Source: Canna indica (Eukaryota; Streptophyta; Magnoliopsida; Zingiberales; Cannaceae). From it: a stretch of DNA of 64,000 nucleotides. Position 1 is the first letter of the stretch. Each line of letters opens with the position of its first letter. Position numbers and translations under genes: made by a program. Below the pieces are notes generated by a model, which saw only the letters and a program-made list of their open reading frames with translations, did no database searches and was not told the DNA's origin. Below are positions 55,550-64,000 of this stretch, in pieces. The stretch spans positions 3,536,501-3,600,500 of the forward strand of contig CP136895.1 in NCBI GenBank assembly GCA_034359265.1. The letters run 5' to 3'.

Positions 55550-58500
55550 ATGGCCTTCCTCTTCCGAAAGTTTCAAGAGGTTCGAACTCTCCCCCTTTCT
55601 CTTCTTTCTCTGTTCGCCTCTGATGATCTAGGATTTTAGAGATCATCATGTAGGATATAGAAAAGTAAGGCCAAGTCGACGATTTTTTTAACCTTTTGTG
55701 AGATTCTCCAAAGCTCATTTTTAGTGACGACTGCCGATTTTTCGAGTCATCAGCACCCCTGTTTTATTTTTGTTACAGATTTTGGGGATGTAGTTAGGGA
55801 CAGGATGGTGCATCTAGAGGGGAAAATCGTAATTGGCATCTTATATGTATTTGATGTGATAAGGAGGACTTGAAAATGGCTATGAAACCCATGTTTAGGC
55901 GTCCTGGAAAATAGCTTGAAATGCATAATGAGTATCACTAGATTTATGAGGATAGAGTTGAATTCTATCTCGTGAGGGACATATGCAAAGGCATGACTTG
56001 ATACAGGCACGCACTCCGTAAAGAAAACGCTAAAATTTAATGTGACTTTCTGGAGAAGGTTTTATTTCTATACGCAAGTCAGCACAAGTTCTATGATTCT
56101 ATCTCATTTTGGAACAGTGTTTCTTGGATTAGAAATTGGTGAATATGATATTTCTTAAGGGTTTTGGTAGTTCACATACTGTGAATTTTATATGTTTCAC
56201 AGTTTCACCATAATCGGATAAAGAACTGATAAACTGTACTTGTCATATAACAGGGTCAATGAGTGTAGTTTACCATAGAGTTCTGGGTGTTGTCGTAGCA
56301 ATTAAATGAATAACATATCAGATTTTTTTACGTATAGCAGAACAAGGAGAACTAGTCTACCATCAAACAAGTTCTTGTGTGGTTAATTTTTTATGGGTCT
56401 TTTCGCTACATACTTTCCGTAGGCATTCCAACCAATTTTCTTATGAAGTTTCATGTCTTGAAAAAAGATAATACGAAAAAGAATCTTATAATGGAGTTAT
56501 TTGTATATTATTTTTTTAAAAAAAGTGAACTATCTAAAGTTAATCGTAATATCATAATCTTATTGATATACGATCATTAGGTAGTTTGGTCAAATATGGC
56601 GAGGACTGATAAATTGAAGTATGGCTATGGATCAACACAGATGAAAAAGCACCAATTTACTGAGATTTTCTAAGCTGCCCTTTTAATCTTTAGTTGTCTA
56701 AGATTCTTTTTTTTGGAGAAGCAACAAATCTCTTAGTTTGTCCATTTCTGTAGAAATTACTCATAATTTGTCTCAGATTGTGTTTTGTCTCTTTGAAATA
56801 ATCATCAATTATAATTGTAGGCTGTCAAAGTACTTGCAAAGAGTCCAAGATTTTCTCGAGATCCAAGACATATTCAGTACGAAGCGGACATAAATCGTCT
56901 GTTTCTTTATACCAGGTCAGTGCAACATTCAAAATCTTGTTTGGTCCAGGTCAACTGGTACATTCTGGACTATCTCACTGTTATGCAAATTAAGCACGGA
57001 ACATGAAGTTTAAGCATAGCTAGATTAGCTGATTAGGGACTCATATTTGTTTTTACATTAATGAACCATCTTTTCAGTTATATGGTTGTTTGGAGCTTGT
57101 ATTCCATTGTTGTGCTATCAAATAGTCATTATTAATTCCCTGCTACAACCTTGCTAGACACGAATTGGCCATCATGAATGTTCTACAGTTTCATGCATAG
57201 CATATGCCTGACTCTTCATTGTTTTCATTCATTACTGAAATTCCCATTTCTACAACATTTAGCCACTTAGTTGCAGCAAGCCAGTAAAATTTAATCTTTT
57301 TCCAACTCTGCATTAGAATATATCTTAAGACCTTTTGGAGATTATCAAATGGTATTGTTTTTCTTCTCCAAGAATTTGTTTATGCTTAATTGATGATGAC
57401 TTTTAAGAATTTCCTCATATCTTTGAGAACTACATTATCTCATAATGGAGTTTCATCTCATAATACATGATCTCCAATTGTAACTTTGTGCTCTTGCTTT
57501 CTTTGAAGTATTGGGGTATCTGATGAGTTATGGGTTCTATTTGCTTCAGAATGATTGTTACTTGGGCTCTATCTGCCTTATTTTATACATGCATCTTCTC
57601 ATCATTCCTGATTCTAATTTCAGTTATAATCGTTTGGGAGAGAATGCTGATGAGAATGATGCTGACGAGATTATTGATATGGCAAGCAAAACCTCTGTTG
57701 GAGATCAGGAGAAACAAGTACAGGAAAATGTTCATTTTCAGTTCAAAAACATGTGCAAGATTATGGATGAAATCCTTCTTCCTGACAGTACAGACATACC
57801 AAATGTACCTAACTCAAGTCCATGCTCTCAAAATCGTCCACGACAAAGTGGCTTGAGTTTTGCTGTTGGAAAAGGATCACCATCTAGCATTGGACATGGT
57901 CAGTTGCTAAACTGCCTATTTATTGCACTTAATTTCCCTAAGATCCTCATGGCTATTTAAAATGTTGCCTTTTTTAAATTGCTTATGTCAATCAGTCGAT
58001 GATCCTACAAGTTAGCATTAGAAAGATAATATTGGTACCTGAAGTCTCAGACTCACTTGTTCAAATCTGAGTCATCAATTAAGAACCACATTAGAACATA
58101 CATGTATTTCTCCTCCAATTAATATATTCCGTTAGAGATTCAGTTCACATTCTTAAGAATTGGATTTTATGTTATACTTAACTAAATTAGTGCTTTTATT
58201 AGACATTTGGGTGTCCCATTTTAAAGATTTAAATTGACTGATAAGGGCCGTATCATAAATGATAGAATACCATGCCAGAAAATATCTATCTTTCTGAAAG
58301 AAAAGGTAAACGTATATTCAGGATTTCTTGCCAAAAATTTTGTTTGTATGATTCAATGCGAACTTTATCCTAGACATTGCATGATAAACTAATTTAATAA
58401 AATCTATAAAAACCTCTATAAAAATCTGTGAAAAATCATAAGAACACTATTAAATAAACAATACGTGGACCAATCACTTACACTATCAGAAACCTATAAA

Positions 58501-60216
58501 ATTACCTAAATGTATAATATATATTATACATATGTCATAACTTATAGGGGTATTACCATGGTTTAAAATCTCGTACCGTACCGAGCGGTAAGTCCGGTAT
58601 TTACCGGTTTTTGAAAAAACCGGTATACAAGATACTCAGTATTGGGAGATACCGTGTATCTCGGTAAATACCGCGCCGGTATGCCCGGTATTTGCTATCA
58701 TACCGGGCGGTATCGCCCGGTATGACCTTGGGTTATTGTAGCAAGATACCTAGTATTGAAAGATACCGGGTATCTCGGTAAATACCGCCCGGTATGCCCG
58801 GTATTTAGCAAATACCGGGCGGTATTTGATGTCATACCGGGCGATACCGGTATGATACAACGGCTCTTAAAAAGAGCCGTTGGGTACTGTTTGGTACTAT
58901 ATTAGGGTTTTTCATAGATACAAGAGAATCATTATAATGAAGTTTATATAGGGCAACACAGGCGGGACCGCCGAAGATTCTGCGTAGCGCAACATAAGAG
59001 GGTTCGGGCAAATCAGTCGCCACACATCCCAACATACGGTGTTGACCTTAGTCGTGTATATCCTCAAAATATGTACGACGGACGTCATTCGTCCGCATTT
59101 TAAACATTGTATTCATGTATTTGACATTTGAATCTTAAATTTAAGTATTTCTTGATCAATTATTTGTTATTAGAGTTATTTTTAACAGCAAAAAAAAAAC
59201 TGTCCGGTATGCATTTTTCGTACCGGACCGTACCGTGTGTCGATACGGTATGTGCGGATATGGATTAGATGTGATGCAGATACTATAAAATTGCCAACTC
59301 TATGCATGGCCGCATTGTTACTCATTTGTGACTTCACAATTACAGTCATTGAAATTAATTACTTCACATGAGAGACTAACCTCAATTATTCTGCAGAACA
59401 GTTATACCTATAACACGGCCATTGACATGCATGGAATTATCACAGTGCCTGATGGACCGCATTGGCTATACACCTGATGTAAAGCCATCTCAAATTCATC
59501 ATGAAGAAGCTGGCCAGGGTTTGTTCCTAAACGGGGAAGCTGAAATTGGGTCCATCATAGCAATCTACCCAGGGCTGATATATTCGCCAGCTCACTATCG
59601 CTACATTCCGGGATATCCCAGGGTTGATGCTTCCAACTCCTATCTTATTACAAGGTATGATGGAACTGTGATTAATGGACAACCTTGGGGTTCTGGTGGT
59701 GAAACCCGACAAGTGTGGGATGGTTTTTGTCATTCACAGCACAAGGCACATACCTCAGAAACAATCAATAGAGGATCTGACCGCATTTGGAGAATGCTTA
59801 GTAAGCCTTTGGAAGCCCACAGAAGAGGAACCACTGGGGAAGTACTTGAAAGGCGCAACCCACTAGCTTTTGGACATTTTGCCAATCATCCACCTAAAGG
59901 GATAGCACCTAATGTCATGGTTTGCCCGTATGATTTCCCATTGACTGAGAAAGACATGAGAGTTTATGTTCCTAACCTTGTTTTTGGACATGAAGGAAGT
60001 GTCACAATGAAGAGATTTGGCACCTTTTGGTTTAGTTCAGGTAGTTCTACCAATCATGACGGGCTTTCTCCAGTGCTAAAGACTCTTATACTTGTTGCAA
60101 CAAGGGCCTTGTGCAATGAAGAACTGTTCTTGAACTACAGACTCAGCAATCAAAAGAGACGTCCATCGTGGTATACTCCAGTTGATGAAGAAGAAGATAA
60201 ACGAAGGTGGAGCTAG
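55550..60216 (+). CDS. SET domain protein 9 (SETD9)-like, four exons
   Basis: Exons inferred by splice sites and reading frame: 55550-55579, 56821-56915, 57624-57898 and 59402-60216, 404 residues in all. Every intron is GT-AG and the phases add up without a stop. The start [10 protein letters not shown] joins [19 protein letters not shown] in exon 2. Exon 3 holds '[19 protein letters not shown]'. Exon 4 holds the SET-like region: GQGLF 171-175, YPG 189-191, '[17 protein letters not shown]' about 214-230, NHPP 295-298 in '[15 protein letters not shown]', and EELFLNYR 373-380, equivalent to the SET catalytic ELxxDY motif with Asn for Asp. Distant similarity to animal SETD9 in length and motif order supports the name; substrate unknown, presumed protein lysine methyltransferase fold. 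The exon 4 acceptor at 59400-59401 is chosen over the AG at 59395-59396 because the latter would give an immediate stop. Confidence 0.82.
58557..59265. mobile_element. Non-autonomous element with 'taccggg' repeats in intron 3 of the SETD9-like gene
   Basis: Intron 3 (57899-59401) contains a GC-rich block, 58575-58860, made of 'gataccgggtatctcggtaa' and 'ccggtatgcccggtattt' repeats in both orientations. 'atggtttaaaatctcg' at 58557 and the inverted 'cattttaaacattg' at 59095 form possible ends. A further 'gtaccggaccgtaccgtgtg' block follows at 59220. The frame 58832-59035 on the minus strand is short and unconvincing. The splice sites of the host intron are not touched. Confidence 0.5.
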
Positions 60217-61317
60217 CAGATTCTTGAGTAAATTACTCTGCCGGGCACATTTTTTGCATGAGCTTATCTAGTTGCTCCAGTTAGTTTGGGGATATTTTAG
60301 AGGTTGTTTATGGAACCTCCATTGGCTAAACTTTTTCCATGGCATTGTTAAGTGCAAGTGTTGGAACTTGCATTCGCTAATGTGATATTTTTTCTTATGT
60401 TGTTCCTTCAAGACGAAAATTGTAATAATAAGATCAAAGCACCGTTAATCCTTATGAGTTTAAACCAATTTTGCTTAGTGGCAACAAAGCTACTTGTTTT
60501 TTTATCAGGAGGTACACTGAAAATAGTAACAAGTATTACTCTGATTGATGTTTTTAACCACTACTGAGGTGCATCATCTTTCATTACAATTCAATTTGAG
60601 ATTTTGGAACATAAATAACAGAATAACTTACTCTTTTGTAATTATGCAGTGGCTTTCTCAGCCCTCCCTCCCAAGACATTGAATAGCTACTACATTTTTA
60701 CATCAAGTCATGTCTCTGAGTTGTGACGCCTGCTTGTTGACTTGCAAGTTGCAACTAATTAAGCAGCAGGATGGACATCTCGTCATCATACCCTTGTGAA
60801 CATTTCTTGTCTCACATGAGTTCAATTGTTTTTTATGCGTAGGGCTGGAAGAAGTACTAGTAGAGTAGACAAAACAAGAAACTTGCTTGCTTGGATAAGT
60901 AGGTGACTGATGAATTCCTACCAGCTACAGTTTATTTGTTTTCCTTTTGGAGTTGGTTACTTATCCAGGTTGCAATGCAGCTTTCTTTGACCACACAGTT
61001 GGAGCACGCAATGGAAAATTGGAAATGCTTATTGTTGCTGCCAAGTATCATGTGAGATCACCTTATCATGGAAGGCCTATTTTTCTGGTACCATTACTTT
61101 CTGCACCGTCTAAGCTTTAGGCTTTTCTGTGAAGGAACTATTTTATCACCATTTGGGTTTTCATTCTCTTTCTACGGAACACTGGCCCAAAAAGTTAAGA
61201 TTTGGTTTGACAGTCGAGTCTACTTTTGAAAGATATCTTTGCTTGTCAGTACCAACCCATTCACCTGATTGCAGGTTAATGATTTACACTATTAAGTTTA
61301 ATTAATAGCATTGTATT
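60217..61317 (+). other. 3' region of the SETD9-like gene, no further coding exon seen
   Basis: Balanced composition for the first ~900 bases, probably 3' UTR and flank. A stretch at about 60965-61060 ('gttgcaatgcagctttc' onward) has coding-like composition but no extended frame and no clear splice partner. Nothing else is recognised. Confidence 0.4.
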
Positions 61318-61321
61318 TTGA

Positions 61322-62025
61322 CCAATTACCCAAATTCATAATTGGAACATGGGATTTTCCCATATCCATAACATGAATTTGAATTTTTCCAAATCCATAA
61401 CTAAATGGCCAAAGTTTCAATTTTATCCTTCATTTCAGAATATAATTTTTTTTTACTAATTAATTTTTTTTTCTAAAAGTATTTAAATGACTCAAAATAA
61501 ATAATTTTTTTTATTATTCATAATATTTTTTTCAGCGATTTATATTAATATTATAGTAGATAAAAATTTATTTTAATGGCTAATAATATTATTTTTTATT
61601 TATATTTATAATAATTTTACACTAAAAAATAATAATAATAATTTTGGCTACTAATAAATTTTTTAGACACTAAAAAAATACTACAATGATTATTAAAAAA
61701 TTAATTTACGTTATATTTTACTTAACAAGAGTATATTTTAAGTATTTAAAGATTTTTGAAAAATATTTTAAATATTTTTTAAAAAAAAATATTATTAGCC
61801 ACTAAAATAAATTTTTATCTACTATAATATTAATATGGGTTGCTGGAAAAAAATATTATGAATAATAAAAAAATTATTTATTTTGAGTCATTTAAATACA
61901 TTTAAAAAAATTAATTAGTAAAAGTAAACTATATTTTGAAATGAAGGGTAAAATTGAAACTTTTGTCATTTAGTTATGGATATAGAAAATTTTCATGTCC
62001 AAATTATGAATTTGAGTTATTGCTC
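61322..62025. repeat. Large foldback (inverted repeat) element
   Basis: Left arm about 61324-61610 and right arm about 61735-62022 are near-complete inverted copies, for example 'caaattcataattggaacat' against 'atgtccaaattatgaatttg'. Likewise, 'aatattatagtagataaaaa' pairs with 'tttttatctactataatatt'. The arms are ~285 bases with a ~125 base AT-rich loop. A transcript would fold into a long hairpin. It is most likely a foldback MITE. No duplication of the target was assigned with confidence. Confidence 0.87.
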
Positions 62026-63082
62026 TTATATTTTTTTTTTATTAGTTTATAATTGTGATGCACTTTCGATTATAAACTTTATAATTTCACTATGCATATT
62101 TGTAATGCATATCTTGCTATTAATAGGTTAAACCTTTTGCCATTTAGCCTGTTCTTTCGGTCTTGTTCGGAATCCTAATTATATTTGTATATTAAACACA
62201 TACTCCAAAAATTATCAAAAATGTTTATTTTATAATGCTATTGAAAATTTACCTAGTTGTCGACAAATATAAATATTTTTTATAGTTCTACCATAGTTTT
62301 CCCTCAAGATACCAATTTGTAAATGATAAATGTATTAAAAGTTTATGTATACTATAGATTTGAAAAAACAATGATGACCATATATAGTAATGATAAATTT
62401 AGATATTAATATTAGTCGTAATTGTAGATATTATACTACAAGTTAATTGCTTTCTATTTTCATTTTTTCCGAAATTATCCTAAATAAGCTAATTGCATAT
62501 GGTGACAATTGACAAACTACTAAGAGCATCCAACATGAAATAATGGTTGATATATATATACATATAACGAGCATATAAACAACAAAATAGTAGTTGAAGA
62601 TGTATAGATTAAGTAAATTATTTGCATATTAATTAACTCATGCTAAATCGATCTTAACCCCCTCCTAAACAATTCAACCCAGTTAAATTATACTTTATAT
62701 AATACGACGCCCATAAAAGCATAGACATGTACGTACAAACGAATTCAACGTGAACAAGAATACGGTCAAAACTTCAAATTAATGATGCATAGGAACAGAA
62801 ACAAGCATAACAATATATTAATTAATTGCCTAAAATTCGCTGATTATGTACCAAATCAAACTCGAGAGAAGGATAATTAATCTTACTGAGATCATAATTT
62901 AGCAGACAAATCATACAGTCAATACGGCTAATTTAATCATATAAGATCAGGGGACCACAAACATTAAACAAGTGTGTTATCCAACCCTAAACCCCTTAAT
63001 TTAATCATCATTGCAAATTAACAATCGAAGGGATTGATTTCGCCAAACTGCCAATCGGATGCATTTCGAGGAAGAAACAAAA
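62026..63082. other. AT-rich intergenic region, nothing recognised
   Basis: No reading frame, no clear repeat. Short runs of 'tatatatata' near 62550. Nothing can be supported here. Confidence 0.5.
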
Positions 63083-63253
63083 TCAACCTAATTTGACTCG
63101 TGGGGAACCAAGTTTGATGACTTCGTCTTCATTCCGTTCGTCATTTTTTAGACTATTTTGCCGTCTTGCCTCGATCACCAGCTGCTGTCTTTTGCTGTGC
63201 CCGAATGCAACGGGATCTGCCTTCTTAAATGTACTCAATACCTGCTTCGCCAT
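63083..63253 (-). CDS. Small 56-residue reading frame, unknown function
   Basis: Minus-strand ATG at 63253-63251, TGA at 63085-63083. The product is highly charged (about 16 Lys/Arg and 9 Asp/Glu residues), starts MAKQVLSTFKKADPVAFGHS and continues with KRQQLVIEARRQ and 'NDERNEDEVIKLGS'. Base composition is balanced, unlike the AT-rich surroundings, and codon use looks natural. No membrane segment or signal peptide. It could be a small soluble protein or the first exon of a gene that runs left, though no downstream exon was found. I do not recognise a family. Confidence 0.4.
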   Translation of the reverse strand: MAKQVLSTFKKADPVAFGHSKRQQLVIEARRQNSLKNDERNEDEVIKLGSPRVKLG

Positions 63254-63299
63254 TGTAATTTATAACAATATACAGTCAAAGCCACCACTAATGGTACGT

Positions 63300-64000
63300 A
63301 TATAATAATACCCGGTAATTTTTTCATGATACTTGAATCCTATTTTGTATAGAAATATTTTCTAAGTTTTGGACGTGCACCTTATTAATTATCTTGTTGG
63401 AACTTAAAATCAGATCATATCCGAAACTTATGGTGTAGTACAGATTTCAGATATTACGTTGGACATATTTATTTATAGGTTCTAAGTAATTTGTTGGAAC
63501 TTATTCATTTACAGATTAAGGTATTTTGTTGAAATATGTTCATTTACAAATTCTGGGTATTGATTCCTAAGGCTGTTCATGGGTCGGGTCGGATCGAGTT
63601 TAGAAAAAAACTGACAAGACTGGACCCAATCAAGTGTAATCACGTCGAGTCAAATTGAGTAGTCAGGTTTACTCATTTAGGTAAAAATAAATTTTTAAAA
63701 ATACTTTTTAATTTTTTTAAAATAATTAAAAATAAATACTTTTTTAATATAAAATATTTTTTTAAAAATAAAAATTATAAATAATCAGATTATCGGATCA
63801 GGTCTCGGGTCATCGGATTTCAAATTCTAAAACCCGAGACCCGACTTGATTATGGTCGGATTTGGTCGGATTGTACTCGACCTGGCCCGATCCAACCCAA
63901 ATATGTCGGGTCGGGTCGGATTCATCGAGTCAACCCGATCCAACAAATAGCCCTATTGGCTCCCGTTCTTAGTATACAATGTGTTGGATCCGAATTCGAA
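63300..64000. repeat. Diverged repeat with a nested hAT-like MITE (about 63570-63950)
   Basis: At 63465-63550 a unit of ~55 bp ('ttggaacttattcatttaca', 'ttgaaatatgttcatttaca') occurs two to three times. It resembles 54970-55110. The segment 63570-63950 starts 'ggctgttcatgggtcgggtc' and ends 'gatccaacaaatagcc', with inverted ends and 'gggtcgggtcgga'-type repeats as in the hAT-type MITE at 18132. After it, 'acaatgtgttggatccgaa' resumes the outer repeat. Confidence 0.5.

Noticed and set aside
55399..55631. Two ~74-codon plus-strand frames and one minus-strand frame around the SETD9-like start
   Set aside because: They overlap the GC-rich 5' UTR and exon 1; the exon 1-exon 2 junction supports the ATG at 55550 instead.
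57530..57856. 108-codon frame overlapping exon 3 of the SETD9-like gene
   Set aside because: It is in the wrong frame relative to the exon supported by splice sites and by continuity of the protein.
60965..61090. Coding-like stretch downstream of the SETD9-like gene
   Set aside because: Short, with no start or splice signals that join it to a neighbouring frame; probably UTR or flank.

Overview
The window is AT-rich nuclear DNA from a flowering plant. The evidence is an RPS2/RPS5-type CC-NB-ARC-LRR resistance gene, Athila-type Ty3/gypsy and Ty1/copia retrotransposons primed by plant tRNA-Asp and tRNA-iMet, plant L1-type LINEs with DUF4283 and RNase H domains, and several MITE families. The species cannot be read from the sequence. 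Only two genes look intact: a single-exon CC-NB-LRR (CNL) gene at 46181-48832, and a four-exon SETD9-like SET-domain gene at 55550-60216. A 56-residue reading frame on the minus strand (63083-63253) may be a small gene or an exon. Nearly everything else is mobile-element sequence or debris of the resistance locus.

Left part (1-10.7 kb): a CACTA-like terminus, a LINE 3' fragment, a truncated CNL copy (3102-4190), a ~110 bp fragment of a third copy (about 5585-5697), a MITE cluster, a LINE fragment, a copia-like non-coding fragment and a decayed gypsy gag-protease fragment. The AT-rich intergenic DNA before the CNL start recurs in diverged form at 1.87-3.1, 4.3-5.6, 9.56-10.5 and 45.05-46.18 kb. 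The locus therefore grew by duplication before the transposons separated its members.

Middle part (10.7-45 kb): a nest that can be read base by base. LINE-1 (10.7-38.7 kb) was hit by a copia element (12174-27002, target-site duplication ATTTT). The 5' LTR of that copia was hit by an Athila-like gypsy element (12233-19510, duplication CATGG). The 3' LTR of the gypsy was hit by a hAT-type MITE (18132-18803, duplication GCTTTAGC). A second, inverted copia element of the same family (30323-38335) lies in the 3' part of LINE-1. A second, more complete LINE (39.3-45.0 kb) follows. Neither copia element nor the gypsy element encodes reverse transcriptase or integrase: they carry gag, or gag plus protease, and long conserved non-coding DNA. 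The inverted copia also carries an unusual extra reading frame (about 32246-33242, minus).

Right part (45-64 kb): the intact CNL; then TIR elements, a CACTA terminus abutting a Helitron-like unit that contains a fragment resembling ent-kaurenoic acid oxidase (CYP88A), an inverted pair of MULE-type MITEs, the SETD9-like gene with a TIR-like insertion in intron 3, and a ~700 bp foldback repeat. No CRISPR, operon or rRNA/tRNA gene was seen. The strongest candidates for something not yet described are the pol-less gag-bearing copia family with its accessory frame, and the Helitron-borne P450 fragment.
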